64,000 nucleotides of DNA from Candidatus Eisenbacteria bacterium (GCA_026388185.1 JAPLKG010000011.1:124001-188000), one strand, 5' to 3'. Shown: positions 25,596-35,647, counted from the stretch's first letter. Numbers and translations: made by a program. Notes: generated from the sequence alone by a model not told the origin.

Positions 25596-26723
25596 ATGAT
25601 TCCCGTTTTCAAACCGGCCATAGGTGAAGAGGAACTGGACGCCCTGAGAGAATCCTTTTCTACAGGATGGCTCGGGCTAGGGCCCAAGACCAAGCAGTTT
25701 GAGAACGAGTTTGCCCAGTATCTTGGAACCCGGTTCGCCGTCGGCACCAACTCTGCCACCGCCGCTCTTCATCTTGCTCTGAAGGTGCTTGACCTCGAAG
25801 GCAGCGAGGTGATCACTACCGCTCTGACTTTCGTTTCCACTAACCACGTCATTCTCTACAACAACGCAATTCCTGTCTTTGCCGACGTAGAAGAAGATAC
25901 ATTGAACATAAGTACCGCAGAAATTGAGAGACTATTGTCGCCCAGAACCAAGGCCATTGTAGTAGTTCACTACGGCGGCCATGCATGCGATATGGATCCA
26001 ATTCTGGATCTGGCGAGAGCCAAACACATAAGTGTTGTCGAAGACGCTGCACATGGCTGCGGCGGTGAATACAAAGGGAAGAAGCTTGGTACCTTGGGTG
26101 ACTTAGGATGCTTCAGCTTCCACGCGGTAAAGAACCTCACTACTGGTGAGGGAGGGATGGTAGTTACCCCGTGCGAAGAGTTTGCCGAGAGACTCCGTAG
26201 CCTGCGTTGGCTTGGAATAACCAAGTCCACGTTCGAGAGATCTGGTTCCAACGCTTACTCGTGGGAGTACACAGTGCGCGAGGTGGGCTTCAAGGCGCAC
26301 ATGAACGACATCGCGGCCTGTATTGGTCTGGTTCAGCTCAAGAAGCTTGACGCTCTGAACGAGCGGCGCAGGCAGATTGTGACGAGGTATAATGCTGCTT
26401 TCTCGCGGATGTCGTGGTTAGAACCTCCGGTCGAGAAACCATATGCAAGGAGCGCACATCACAACTACGTCATTAAGGTGCCGCCTTCGGTCAGAGAGGA
26501 GTTGATTTCCTTTCTTGCGGAACAGGGGATAGCAACCAGCGTTCACTACATCCCGAACCATCTCTACCCAGTATATGCGCCCTTCAAGCGGTCACTGCCG
26601 GTCACCGAGAGAGTCTGGAAGCGCCTTGTCACGCTTCCGTTATACCCTGACCTAACTGCGACTGAAATCGAACACATCATCGCCAGCGTTCAGGAGTTCG
26701 GTAGATTACGATGTCTACGGTGA
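25596..26723 (+). CDS. DegT/DnrJ/EryC1 family sugar aminotransferase
   Basis: A 375-residue PLP enzyme making an amino-sugar nucleotide. GTNSATAALHLAL forms the phosphate turn, EDAAHGCGG pairs with the PLP ring, and CFSFHAVKNLTTGEGGM contains the Schiff-base Lys. It is distinct from the enzyme at 16936: its C-terminus reads LPLYPDLTATEIEHI. The next ORF overlaps it by 13 bp. Likely product: a 4-amino-4-deoxy sugar precursor, inferred from resemblance to ArnB/PseC-type enzymes. Confidence 0.92.
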   Translation: MIPVFKPAIGEEELDALRESFSTGWLGLGPKTKQFENEFAQYLGTRFAVGTNSATAALHLALKVLDLEGSEVITTALTFVSTNHVILYNNAIPVFADVEEDTLNISTAEIERLLSPRTKAIVVVHYGGHACDMDPILDLARAKHISVVEDAAHGCGGEYKGKKLGTLGDLGCFSFHAVKNLTTGEGGMVVTPCEEFAERLRSLRWLGITKSTFERSGSNAYSWEYTVREVGFKAHMNDIAACIGLVQLKKLDALNERRRQIVTRYNAAFSRMSWLEPPVEKPYARSAHHNYVIKVPPSVREELISFLAEQGIATSVHYIPNHLYPVYAPFKRSLPVTERVWKRLVTLPLYPDLTATEIEHIIASVQEFGRLRCLR

Positions 26724-27838
26724 GAGAGACTTCTGAGCCTTCGGCACTTCACAGAAAGAAAGCCATGGCGAATGGCAGACATCCACAGGCAAGTGGAGCT
26801 GCGTCATCGCTGGAGCTGGTTTCTCTTGAGCTTCAGGAACTGACCCCTGAACTGACAAACGGAATGTCAGCCTTTCTCTCGAGGTGTCCTCTGTCAACCG
26901 CATTTCATTCTGTTGAATGGAACCTTGTGCTGTCTTCAGAGTTCAACTTGAGGCCAGTGACTTCTCTTGCCATCGCAAGTGGTCAGATAGTAGCCTGCAA
27001 CACTTTCTATACGCGGCGAGGGCGGGTGGGACTCAGAACATCCTGGTCGCCTCCACGAATGTACGAAGCGGTTTACGGGGGGCCTATCTTTCTTCCGCAT
27101 TCCGAGGAGGCAGCCCTGGCGGTCCTGAAGGAGCAAGAGAGAGTGAGTGGTGGGCACACGAATTATGTCATCACTCCTCCGGGGTACGATTCGGACGTCC
27201 TGAGAACCGCTGGATACTCAATCCACGATGCCCAGACGGTTATCCTGGCACTGAAGCGCAGTGAGGAAGACCTCTGGCAAATGCTCGGGCCGAAGCGGAG
27301 GAATATGATTCGCCGAGCGCAGAAGGAAGGGGTTGAAGTAAGACAAGGGTTGTCACAGGACGTTCCTGGTTATCACGAGTTGCTTCAGCGGACCCTCGGA
27401 AGATGGGGAAAAACTCCCGCAAAATTGTCTTTCTTCCTGCGGTTGATCGAAGAGCTCGTCCCAGTAGGTATTGCGTCGTTTCACGTAGGAGTGTGGGGGG
27501 GCAAAATCGTCGCAGGAGAAATCATGCTTCACACAGGTTCTACGTCGCTGTATTTCAGCGGAGCTTCGTCAGAGGATGGCAGGAAACACGCGGCCAATGA
27601 CCTCCTTCAGTGGAACTGCATACTTGGGGCGAAGGGGCGTGGCTCAGCCACGTATGATTTTCTGGGAATTGACGCGGAGAGACTTCCCGGTATCTCGATG
27701 TTCAAGATGGGATTTGGCGGTACGGTTGTCAGTTATTGCTCGGCTTTAAAGAGGACCTATCTGGGCCAGCTGGTCAGGGTGCTGTCCGCTTTGAGGAATC
27801 CTGAAAGGGCGCTGAAAAGGCTGTTAGCGAGTAGGTAG
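26711..27838 (+). CDS. FemAB-like GNAT acyltransferase
   Basis: A 375-residue protein with the double-GNAT fold of FemX/FemAB proteins, which use aminoacyl-tRNA or acyl donors to modify amino groups. Marker phrases are FHSVEWNLVL near residue 66, LWQMLGPKRRNMIRRAQKEGV in the middle, and GASSEDGRKHAANDLLQW plus YDFLGID towards the end. In polysaccharide and exosortase loci such proteins (PEP-CTERM FemAB-like) probably acylate an amino sugar; the neighbouring aminotransferase would provide such an amine. The first 35 residues are polar and not conserved, so the start may be ATG 26765. Confidence 0.85.
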   Translation: MSTVRETSEPSALHRKKAMANGRHPQASGAASSLELVSLELQELTPELTNGMSAFLSRCPLSTAFHSVEWNLVLSSEFNLRPVTSLAIASGQIVACNTFYTRRGRVGLRTSWSPPRMYEAVYGGPIFLPHSEEAALAVLKEQERVSGGHTNYVITPPGYDSDVLRTAGYSIHDAQTVILALKRSEEDLWQMLGPKRRNMIRRAQKEGVEVRQGLSQDVPGYHELLQRTLGRWGKTPAKLSFFLRLIEELVPVGIASFHVGVWGGKIVAGEIMLHTGSTSLYFSGASSEDGRKHAANDLLQWNCILGAKGRGSATYDFLGIDAERLPGISMFKMGFGGTVVSYCSALKRTYLGQLVRVLSALRNPERALKRLLASR

Positions 27839-28606
27839 ATGAAAACAGGTTTGGGTAAGCTAATTAGAATCGGGGCTGGCTTCATGCCTTTTTCTGGATT
27901 GAGGACCGCCTTCTTCGCGTTGGGGGGTGTGCGCGTCGGTCGTGGTGCTTATCTTGGTTACGGGGTACGCATCGGTGAAAGGACAGCTTTGGGAGAGTCT
28001 GTGCGGATTTGCTCTGGCGCCAGTATTGGCAGGGACGTTTCCATCGGGGGCAATGCCAAGATTGGTGTGGGGGCGCGGATAGGGGATGGAACGGTGGTGG
28101 GTCAGGACGTTGTGGTTTCCGAGTTCGCGCTCGTAGGAAATGCCGTCATCGGGAAAGGATCTTTCATCGAACGGGGGGTGGTGATGACAGGTTTCAAGGT
28201 GGGCAAGATCTCTATCGGCAAGCATACTTACATAGGGCTCGGCGCGGTACTGGACTGGTCGGGTGGACTGGAGATCGGCGATTACGTTCAGATTGCAGGG
28301 CCGTCAGTAGGGATATGGACACACTCAAGTGTCTTTCAAGCACTCAAAGGAAAGGAATTGAACGACCGATCAGAAACGGTGATTTCGCCGGTGAAGATTG
28401 ACGACAACGTATGGATCGGAGGCAACTCCACGGTATATCCTGGAAGCATCATCGGCCCATTTGCGGTGGTATTGCCGAACAGCGTAGTCAACAGAAATGT
28501 CGCTCGAGGCACTGTAGTGGGGGGAAACCCTGCCACTGTGAAGAGAACTCTTCTTGCGGAAGGTAGCACCGTGAGGTTTTCAGGGACTGAGGGGCCTCAG
28601 CCGTGA
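27839..28606 (+). CDS. Left-handed beta-helix (hexapeptide) acyltransferase
   Basis: A 255-residue protein made of isoleucine-patch hexapeptide repeats (VRVGRGAYLGYGVRIGERT, IGRDVSIGGNAKIGVGARI, IGDGTVVGQDVVV and again KIDDNVWIGGNSTVYPGSI). Such trimers move acetyl or similar groups from acyl-CoA to sugars. The ATG is directly after the previous stop. A non-repeat loop containing THSSVFQALKGKEL may hold the active-site His. Typically O- or N-acetyltransferase of a surface sugar. Confidence 0.88.
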   Translation: MKTGLGKLIRIGAGFMPFSGLRTAFFALGGVRVGRGAYLGYGVRIGERTALGESVRICSGASIGRDVSIGGNAKIGVGARIGDGTVVGQDVVVSEFALVGNAVIGKGSFIERGVVMTGFKVGKISIGKHTYIGLGAVLDWSGGLEIGDYVQIAGPSVGIWTHSSVFQALKGKELNDRSETVISPVKIDDNVWIGGNSTVYPGSIIGPFAVVLPNSVVNRNVARGTVVGGNPATVKRTLLAEGSTVRFSGTEGPQP

Positions 28607-29901
28607 GTCTGCGCACAGCCACAGCGTTCAGTCTTGCTTCTCAGCTGGCGATTCTGGCCAGCAGTTTCCTGAGCGGAGTTGTGATAGCTAGGACCCTGGG
28701 TCCATCGGGCAAGGGCACGTATTCTCTCGTTGTGCTTACCTCTGGCTTTGTTGTCTTGATTGGAAATCTTGGAGTGCCTGTCTTTGTGGCGAGTACTATT
28801 GGCAAACAAAAACACAGCGTGGAGGTTTTACTTCGCAACTCTTTTTTTCTGTTTGCGTGTTCGACCTTCCTCGTGACCTGTGTGTTTCTGGTTTTCAGGG
28901 CTTGGCTGGGACAGAATGCCCCACTAGCTCCGTTCCTAGGTCTCCTGACCGTGATCATTCCGCTTGGGCTACTGAGAGAGCATCTTGCGGCCTTTCTTCA
29001 GGGTCTCAACAAGATAGGGAGATTCGCTTTTACGAGGGCGATAGGGCCGCTTATCACCATGTCGCTACTCTTGATTTTCGTCCTGAATCATCCCAGTATC
29101 TGGACGGCCCTATACTGTTGGTTGGGAGGTGAAGCCATTTCTCTGGCCGTGACTCTCGCATTGGTCCGGCCTTTTGCAGCGCCCGGGATTTCTTTCTTGC
29201 CCTCACTCTTCAAGGAATCGCTAAGGTTTGGTGGGGCGGTCTGCATGGGCAATTTCATAGGAGTGGCAAGTCTCAGGCTAGACGTCTTCCTCGTGGCCTA
29301 TTTTCTTGGCGCTTCTGCGGTCGGTCTGTACTCTGTCGCGGTTGCTATCAGCTCCGTCATAATGTACCTTCCTAGCGCTATGGCGGTTGCATTGTTGCCC
29401 AGATTCTCTTCTGCCACGGCGGAGGAATCCTACGAACTTGCGGCGAGGACCTGTCGGATGGCGATGTTGTGGGGGTTAGGATGCGCAGTGGTGTTGTCCG
29501 CCGTCGGAGGAGTGCTCATAAGGGCCGCTTACGGCAACGCGTTTTCCCCTTCGGTGAACGCCATGATAGTTCTTCTCCCGGGCACTATCTTGTATGGTCT
29601 GGCGCACATCACCACGGTCTACTTCAACGCGTTTGCCCGGAGACCCGCGATAAACACTGCGCTGGCTGCCGTGAGTTTGGCAATCGGGATAGGACTAGAC
29701 CTCGTTTTGATTCCAACCTTCGGAATCGTGGGCGCATCAATTGCTTCTTCAGTTGCATATCTGCTCTCAATGATGGTCACTCTCACGATCTTTGCCAAGG
29801 TGTCAGGGCGCACCCCCCTGTCTCTTCTGGCGGTCGGGAAGAATGATTTCTCTGAGCTTGCAAGATTTGTCTCCCGCAACATGCGAGCGTTGGTAGAGTA
29901 A
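28603..29901 (+). CDS. Wzx-like polysaccharide flippase (MOP family)
   Basis: A 432-residue membrane protein with about twelve hydrophobic helices, in the polysaccharide-synthase family that flips undecaprenyl-linked repeat units. The N-terminus (ATAFSLASQLAILASSF then VIARTLGPSGKGTYSL) is characteristic. GTG start in a GTGA overlap with the previous gene. Its repeats would come from the glycosyltransferases downstream and be passed to the polymerase at 30786. Confidence 0.9.
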   Translation: MSLRTATAFSLASQLAILASSFLSGVVIARTLGPSGKGTYSLVVLTSGFVVLIGNLGVPVFVASTIGKQKHSVEVLLRNSFFLFACSTFLVTCVFLVFRAWLGQNAPLAPFLGLLTVIIPLGLLREHLAAFLQGLNKIGRFAFTRAIGPLITMSLLLIFVLNHPSIWTALYCWLGGEAISLAVTLALVRPFAAPGISFLPSLFKESLRFGGAVCMGNFIGVASLRLDVFLVAYFLGASAVGLYSVAVAISSVIMYLPSAMAVALLPRFSSATAEESYELAARTCRMAMLWGLGCAVVLSAVGGVLIRAAYGNAFSPSVNAMIVLLPGTILYGLAHITTVYFNAFARRPAINTALAAVSLAIGIGLDLVLIPTFGIVGASIASSVAYLLSMMVTLTIFAKVSGRTPLSLLAVGKNDFSELARFVSRNMRALVE

Positions 29902-29902
29902 C

Positions 29903-30817
29903 ATGGAAGATCTAGGAACTGCTGGAACCCTCCCTCTCGTTTCCTGCGTGGTTGTGACCCACAATTGTCGAGATGAGCTTGCCCTGTGTCTCAAGGCACT
30001 ACTGGAAAGCAGTCAAGGCATCCCAACAGAAGTCTTCGTGGTAGACAATGCGTCCGCGGACGGCACACCCGAGATGGTAACGAGGGACTTCTCACCCGTT
30101 AAGCTTATTCCTAACAAAGAGAACGTATTCTTTGCAAAGGCCAACAACCAGGGGCTTACCCAGGCGCGCGGGAAGTACGTGCTTATCATCAATCCGGACG
30201 CTTTCGTTCAGAAGGACACGCTTTCCGGAATGGTTGAGTTCATGGAAGCACATCCTTCCGCGGGTGCTGCAAGCTGCATGTTCCTTGACAGTGAAGGTGA
30301 GACTATACGGACTTGCTGGCCTTTTCGAACTCTTCTGTGGGTTATCATGAGCAGGGAACCATTGGTACGACTCTTTATGAACTCCAGGATGTTACGAAAC
30401 GCAAGAATGATGGATTGGGACAGACGCACTCAGAGGGAGATTGACGTGATATCCGATGCGTTTCTGATGGCCAGAAGGTCCGCGCTTGTACAAGTGGGTT
30501 TCTACGACGAGAGCTTGATGCTCTATTTTACGGAAGACGACCTCTGCATGCGTCTCAAGCGTGCAGGATTTAGGATATTTCACAATCCTGATACTGCGAT
30601 CTGTCACCTCGTAAGCCGTTCGACTGTCAAGAAACCCCTGTTGTCGATACTGACAATCCAGCGGGATGACCTCGTGCGATACTTTCGCAAGCACCACGGT
30701 AGAGGTGCTGCGCTGATTGCCTGGGTAGCTGCCACATTCGAGTTGCTAACCTGGCGACTGTACCTAATCGTGAGATCGAAGGTCCATGATGCACGCAAGA
30801 CGAAAATTCGCGAATAA
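29903..30817 (+). CDS. GT2-family glycosyltransferase
   Basis: A 304-residue GT-A inverting glycosyltransferase. VVVTHNCRDELALCLKALL and VDNASADGT bind the nucleotide, YVLIINPDAF is the DxD-like metal site, and the acceptor region has YDESLMLYFTEDDLCMRLK (the ED catalytic pair). This is the rhamnosyltransferase-like subgroup, but the sugar cannot be called. A hydrophobic segment near the end may anchor it. The next gene starts 32 bp inside it. Confidence 0.92.
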   Translation: MEDLGTAGTLPLVSCVVVTHNCRDELALCLKALLESSQGIPTEVFVVDNASADGTPEMVTRDFSPVKLIPNKENVFFAKANNQGLTQARGKYVLIINPDAFVQKDTLSGMVEFMEAHPSAGAASCMFLDSEGETIRTCWPFRTLLWVIMSREPLVRLFMNSRMLRNARMMDWDRRTQREIDVISDAFLMARRSALVQVGFYDESLMLYFTEDDLCMRLKRAGFRIFHNPDTAICHLVSRSTVKKPLLSILTIQRDDLVRYFRKHHGRGAALIAWVAATFELLTWRLYLIVRSKVHDARKTKIRE

Positions 30818-32291
30818 GCTGGCTGAAGGGTCTGACCTCTTCAGTATTGTCCCTATGCGGCTTTTTGCCGCATGTTTGTTAGGAATGGCTGTGGTCCAGG
30901 GGTGGGTAATAGCGAAAAAGTTCGCCGCGGGTGCAGTTCTCACCCTCGCCATTCTTGTTACTTGTATTCTCTTGTTTGGCTCTGAGATTTCACCCGTGCT
31001 TGTCTTGCTGGGTGCGTACAATTTCCTTGGATTCGTTGATCCGAACACATTTGCTAGGATACCAGGCATTTTCAAGCTGCGTGACTTGCTTCTTCTCTCA
31101 ACAGTTTTTGTAGCCTCAATACGCACTTTCTTTGTGCGCGGCTCCTTCAACGCGCTTCAGGTGTTTCCTGTACGTGCCACCTTCACCTACTTGACCTACG
31201 TCATCTTAGTGGCAGCATACACTGTTGCGGCTGGCCACGGCACGCTCAATCTTGCTCTTCGAGTTGCAGAACCTTACTTCTATTACCTTGTAATGATTCC
31301 TGTGATTGTGTTTGTGTCGTCGCGCAGAAAGCTCTCCGTGCTGCTTGTGGCGCTGCTAGCGTTATCTTTGGTGTCTCAGTTGGTGATGGTTTTTCCGTTC
31401 ATAACCCATCATTCCCTTTCTCCGTTCACGGGCCTTTCGTGGACGCACGTTGGAGGAGTGAACATTCCTAGAACGTACGTTCTTTCCTTCCATCTGACGG
31501 GCGTCGTTTTGCTTTGTCTCTTTGGTATTTATCTCTACTCTCCTTCCAAGAGAACAAGGGATGTATCTGTGGCGTCTGGTGTTGCAGTGTTTTCTGGTGT
31601 GATTCTGACTTTTGGGAGGGCATTTTGGATAGGCACCGTAGGAAGTGTGCTTTTTCTCTTTGCTCTTGCCTGCGTTCACAGCAACAAGCGTGGAATCCTC
31701 TTGAAGAGGATTCGGGGGCTTTGGCTTAAGGCTGCCGCTGCTGCGGCGTTGACGATGATCTTCCTTGCCATCATTGGTAAGGAGGGTTTGCTTCTTAGAT
31801 CCTCTGACCTGATCGGCCAGAGGTTTGCTTCAACATTCAGCGACGTTGCGGGGGTTAAAGGCAGCTTCGGTATTAGACTAGAAGACGGGGCGTTCCGCAT
31901 CGAGCTTTTCAAGCAGAATCCCTTGTTTGGCGTGGGGTATGTACATGAGTCTTCCGAGTTCGCAGCGGAGTTGCCAAGGAGAGATGTGCAAACTGGTGAC
32001 AGCGGAGTCATAACAGTGCTTGCGCAAGCAGGACTAGTTGGCTTGGCCGCTATCTGTGCGCTGATCGCGATTTTCCTCAAGAGGGGACTTTCTATCTTCA
32101 AACGAGTTCGCAACCCACTCCTCAAGGGAGTATCTCTCGGAATCGTCTCGTTCTATGTACAAGCCATAATCATGTTCGCAGGGCTCACTGGGACTGCGTT
32201 TACCGATCAAGCTGGAATATGTACAATCGGCTTGGCAGTGGGTCTTCAGGAGGTCTTGCTGCGCGTTGATGGAGAGTCTACACAAGCCTAG
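30786..32291 (+). CDS. O-antigen polymerase/ligase-like membrane protein (Wzy/WaaL type)
   Basis: A 501-residue polytopic protein with about twelve hydrophobic segments. The large periplasmic loop (about residues 335-400) with NPLFGVGYVHESSEFA and preceding FRIELFKQ is the Wzy_C/O-antigen-ligase signature that polymerises or ligates lipid-linked repeats. With the flippase and Wzc-like protein this completes a Wzx/Wzy pathway. Start ATG 30786 or the next codon; the overlap suggests coupling. Confidence 0.88.
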   Translation: MMHARRKFANKLAEGSDLFSIVPMRLFAACLLGMAVVQGWVIAKKFAAGAVLTLAILVTCILLFGSEISPVLVLLGAYNFLGFVDPNTFARIPGIFKLRDLLLLSTVFVASIRTFFVRGSFNALQVFPVRATFTYLTYVILVAAYTVAAGHGTLNLALRVAEPYFYYLVMIPVIVFVSSRRKLSVLLVALLALSLVSQLVMVFPFITHHSLSPFTGLSWTHVGGVNIPRTYVLSFHLTGVVLLCLFGIYLYSPSKRTRDVSVASGVAVFSGVILTFGRAFWIGTVGSVLFLFALACVHSNKRGILLKRIRGLWLKAAAAAALTMIFLAIIGKEGLLLRSSDLIGQRFASTFSDVAGVKGSFGIRLEDGAFRIELFKQNPLFGVGYVHESSEFAAELPRRDVQTGDSGVITVLAQAGLVGLAAICALIAIFLKRGLSIFKRVRNPLLKGVSLGIVSFYVQAIIMFAGLTGTAFTDQAGICTIGLAVGLQEVLLRVDGESTQA

Positions 32292-33426
32292 AGTCCTTCT
32301 CTTGATACACTCTCTCGTGTTCGCGGGAGCCGAGAGGGTCGTTGTGGATATGGCGAAGGAGCTCGACGTTGCAGGGTACAAGGTGGCCATTTGCGTTTTC
32401 GCCGAGGTAGAGGGCTTGGCTGCCGAGCTAGACCATTCGCGTATCAGCCTCTATGTCGTACAGAAGAAACGTAGATTTGATTTCGTCTTGCTTTTCAGGC
32501 TCATCAGCTTGTTGAGACGGTTCAAGCCTCACGTTCTTAGCATGCACTGCAGAGACGCGCTTCACTTTGGAGCCCCCGCTGCACTGATTGCAGGAGTGCC
32601 AATCCGAATTGCGACTGAACACAGCGTGGGTCCCGGCACAAACCAGTTCCTCAACAGGCTCGCCTTCGGGCTTTCCTCGCCGACGTTGAGTGCCACTGTT
32701 GCAGTCTCCGAGTTTCTCAAGAGATTCATGGTCCAGAAGTGGGGGTTCCGTCCTGAAAGGATCAAGGTCATACATAACGGTGTCGATTTTGCAAGGCTTG
32801 GCTCAGGACATAACCCAGGCGGGCTCAGGCGTGAGCTGGGACTCTCGCCGGGAACCCGCATTGTCGGCAACGCGGGGAGGCTTGGGAAAGAAAAGGGACA
32901 CGATCAATTTCTCGAAATTGCCTCGAAGGTGGCTTGCCAGGATAGTCTTGTGCACTTTGTACTGATCGGAAACGGTCCGGCTCTTGATCGTCTCAAGGCC
33001 CTCGCGGCGGAACTCGGACTTGCGGATAGGGTTCATTTCATGGCCGCCCGCCTCGATGCTCCGTCCGTGGTGACAGAGTTCGACGTCTTTCTCTGCACAT
33101 CTCAAATAGAGACCTTTGGCCTGGCTGTCGTTGAGGCGATGTACCTTGGGGTACCGGTTGTTGCGTTTGATGTTGGGAGCTTGAACGAGATCATAACTGA
33201 TGGGGTCAACGGGTTTCTAGTTAGCCACGGGGATATCGAAGCAGCATCGGGGCGCGTACTGTCCTTGCTCGGGGATCCCGTTTTGAGAGGTGTAATTACC
33301 AAGTCCGCCCTGGAGACTGTGGAAGGCAGATTCTCGGTGCAGAAAATGACCCGTGCGTATGAAGAGCTCTTTGGCGTCAAAGGAAGAGAACTTGAAAGTA
33401 CTAATGTGCAACGCCTTCCACTATAA
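32269..33426 (+). CDS. GT4-family glycosyltransferase
   Basis: A 385-residue GT-B enzyme. LLIHSLVFAGAERVVVDMA is the N-terminal Gly-rich acceptor turn, VIHNGVDFARLG and VGNAGRLGKEKGHDQFLEI start the donor domain, and FGLAVVEAMYLGVPVVAFDVG is the E-x7-E loop. ATG at 32269 inside the end of the polymerase gene. Extends the repeat unit; sugar unknown. Confidence 0.92.
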   Translation: MESLHKPRVLLLIHSLVFAGAERVVVDMAKELDVAGYKVAICVFAEVEGLAAELDHSRISLYVVQKKRRFDFVLLFRLISLLRRFKPHVLSMHCRDALHFGAPAALIAGVPIRIATEHSVGPGTNQFLNRLAFGLSSPTLSATVAVSEFLKRFMVQKWGFRPERIKVIHNGVDFARLGSGHNPGGLRRELGLSPGTRIVGNAGRLGKEKGHDQFLEIASKVACQDSLVHFVLIGNGPALDRLKALAAELGLADRVHFMAARLDAPSVVTEFDVFLCTSQIETFGLAVVEAMYLGVPVVAFDVGSLNEIITDGVNGFLVSHGDIEAASGRVLSLLGDPVLRGVITKSALETVEGRFSVQKMTRAYEELFGVKGRELESTNVQRLPL

Positions 33427-34612
33427 CAGAGGCGGCTCCGAAACCTACACCTTCGCGCTGTCGAGGGAACTGGCAGAGCACGGCCACGAGGTAATTCCTT
33501 TTAGTATGTCACACGAAAGGAATGTTCCCTCCGAATATGAGGAATACTTCGTAAGCAATGTTGATTTTTCCGAGGTGTCGGGAGGTCCCAGTTTGACGAG
33601 GAGCCTCAAAGCTGCGATGAGAGTACTGTACTCCCGCGAAGCAAAGACAAAGATCCGACGCCTCATCGAAAAAACCAGGCCGGATCTAGCCCACATCCAG
33701 AACATCGCCCATCACCTGTCTCCATCAATTCTATCGGGCATCAAACAGTATGACCTTCCCATCGTCCAGACTCTGCATGATTACAAGCTGATCTGTCCCA
33801 GCACACTCCTTTTTAGCGGAGGACAAGTCTGTGAGAGATGCAAGGACGGAAAATACTATAACGCCGTCATTCACCGGTGCAAACGAGATTCGCTGGCCGC
33901 GAGCGCTCTAGCTGCCCTTGAACTGTATGTTCACAGGTTCATGCGTATCTATGAGAATAACGTCGACGTTTTCATCGCTCCGAGCCGGTTTCTGAGAGAT
34001 AAGATGATCGAGTTCGGCATCGACGGTCGAAAGATCGTTCACATTCCCCAATTGATCGACGTCGGGGCTTATACGCCTCGGTACGACCATGAGGATTATC
34101 TGGTTTACTTCGGGAGGTTGTCCGGCGAGAAAGGGGGCCGCGTCCTTATCGAAGCTGTGAAGAAACTGGGAAGCGCGAAGCTGTATGTCGCGGGCGAAGG
34201 CCCTCGGAAGAGGGAGCTGGAAGACTATGCTCAAGATACGAACAGCATAACATTCCTGGGTTACGTACCCCATGAGAAGCTCAAGGAACTGGTCCGAAAT
34301 GCCATGTTTGTGGTGATACCGTCGGAATGGTATGAGAACGGGCCCATGTCTCTTTACGAAGCTTTTGCCTTGGGCAAACCCGTTATCGGATCGAGGATTG
34401 GAGGTGTGCCGGAATTGATCGAGCACGGCGCGAACGGTCTTCTATTTGAGCCGGGGAACGCCGATGACCTTCGCGAGAAGATCAATTATTTGCTTGAGCA
34501 CAAACCTCTTATTCCGCAGATGGGGAGGGCGGCCAGAGACAAGGTGGAAAGGGAGTACAATGTGGCAAGGCACTATGAAGCCATGATGGATGTCTACAAG
34601 CGCGTTCTTTGA
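33392..34612 (+). CDS. GT4-family glycosyltransferase
   Basis: A 406-residue GT-B enzyme. The family normally starts (M)KVLMCNAFHYNRGGSETY, so the TTG at 33392, with GGAAG six bases before, is preferred over the ATG at 33353. A four-Cys segment at about 130-170 (CPSTLLF, CERCKDGKYYNAVIHRCKRDS) is a typical insertion of this subgroup. The donor domain has VYFGRLSGEKGGRVLIEA and GPMSLYEAFALGKPVIGS. It overlaps its upstream neighbour by 35 bp. Confidence 0.9.
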   Translation: MKVLMCNAFHYNRGGSETYTFALSRELAEHGHEVIPFSMSHERNVPSEYEEYFVSNVDFSEVSGGPSLTRSLKAAMRVLYSREAKTKIRRLIEKTRPDLAHIQNIAHHLSPSILSGIKQYDLPIVQTLHDYKLICPSTLLFSGGQVCERCKDGKYYNAVIHRCKRDSLAASALAALELYVHRFMRIYENNVDVFIAPSRFLRDKMIEFGIDGRKIVHIPQLIDVGAYTPRYDHEDYLVYFGRLSGEKGGRVLIEAVKKLGSAKLYVAGEGPRKRELEDYAQDTNSITFLGYVPHEKLKELVRNAMFVVIPSEWYENGPMSLYEAFALGKPVIGSRIGGVPELIEHGANGLLFEPGNADDLREKINYLLEHKPLIPQMGRAARDKVEREYNVARHYEAMMDVYKRVL

Positions 34613-34654
34613 TTTGACCGCATAATCTAGTAGAGGCGGGGATCTTAACTCATT

Positions 34655-35647
34655 ATGGAATGTGCAATTATCACCACTTATAGATGCAACGCCAAGTGCG
34701 GCATGTGCAATAGCTGGAAGAACCCCAGCAAAGTTTCGGAAGAATTCAAGCCTGAGATACTGGAGAAGATACCCGGAGGCATGCAGCGTCTGAATATTAC
34801 GGGTGGAGAGCCCTTACTGAGAAGAGACATCGTCGAGATTGTGAGGATTCTTGATAAGAAGACCAGACGACTGGAAATCAGCACCAACGGTTATTTTGTT
34901 GACCAGACGATTGCGATTGCCGAGCAATTCCCCCACATAACGATCCGGGTCAGCGTCGAAGGTCTTCCGGCTTCGAACGATAGACTCCGGGGGCTAGAAG
35001 GTGGGTTCGATCGTGCCATGCGAACGATACTACGATTGAAACGCCTTGGAATAAGGGACATTGGCTTCGCCATGACAATAAGTGGAGACAACTGCCGAGA
35101 CTTGCTAGACGTATATGATCTGGTCGCGTCAATGGATCTGGAATTCGCAAACGCGGTTGTTCATAACTCGTTCTATTTCCATAAATACGACAATGAAATC
35201 AAGAACAGCGAGGAAGTGCAAGCAGTCATGGTCAGTTTTATCGAACAACTGCTCAATTCCCCGCGCAAGAATCTCAAGAAGAGGATGAAAGACTGGTTCA
35301 GGGCTTATCTGAGCCTAGGGTTATTGAGACATGTCCAGGGAAAAGATCGCCCGATACCCTGCGGAGCAGGCACAGATACATTCTTCTTGGATCCTTGGGG
35401 TCGTGTCTTGGCGTGCAATGGTTCTGTAGACCCTATGATTATGGGAGATCTAAGAACACAGTCTTTCGAAGATATATGGCGAAGCGAGCAGGCAAGTGCT
35501 ATAAGGGAACGGGTGGAGAACTGCAGACAGATTTGCTGGATGACGGGAACTGCTGTGCCGGCTATGCGCGGGCATCTCTGGGTGCCCTTACGATGGGTAG
35601 CGAGAAACAAGCTGAGAATGGCTCAAGGCAAACCGTTGTTACTTTGA
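34655..35647 (+). CDS. Radical SAM protein with SPASM-like C-terminal cysteines
   Basis: A 330-residue radical SAM enzyme. The 4Fe-4S motif CNAKCGMC begins at residue 11, followed by the SAM-binding NITGGEPLLRRD. C-terminal cysteines (PCGAGTDTFF, LACNGSVDP, NCRQICW) match a SPASM/twitch-type auxiliary cluster region. Such enzymes modify peptides or sugars; in polysaccharide loci they are thought to carry out sugar epimerisation, dehydration or related steps. The exact reaction is not predictable. Purine-rich GAGGCGGGG lies upstream of the ATG. Confidence 0.88.
   Translation: MECAIITTYRCNAKCGMCNSWKNPSKVSEEFKPEILEKIPGGMQRLNITGGEPLLRRDIVEIVRILDKKTRRLEISTNGYFVDQTIAIAEQFPHITIRVSVEGLPASNDRLRGLEGGFDRAMRTILRLKRLGIRDIGFAMTISGDNCRDLLDVYDLVASMDLEFANAVVHNSFYFHKYDNEIKNSEEVQAVMVSFIEQLLNSPRKNLKKRMKDWFRAYLSLGLLRHVQGKDRPIPCGAGTDTFFLDPWGRVLACNGSVDPMIMGDLRTQSFEDIWRSEQASAIRERVENCRQICWMTGTAVPAMRGHLWVPLRWVARNKLRMAQGKPLLL

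Noticed and set aside
25567-25601. TTGACA before the aminotransferase at 25596
   Set aside because: The -10 position falls on the start codon itself (ATGATT), and the gene is well placed to be transcribed from upstream.
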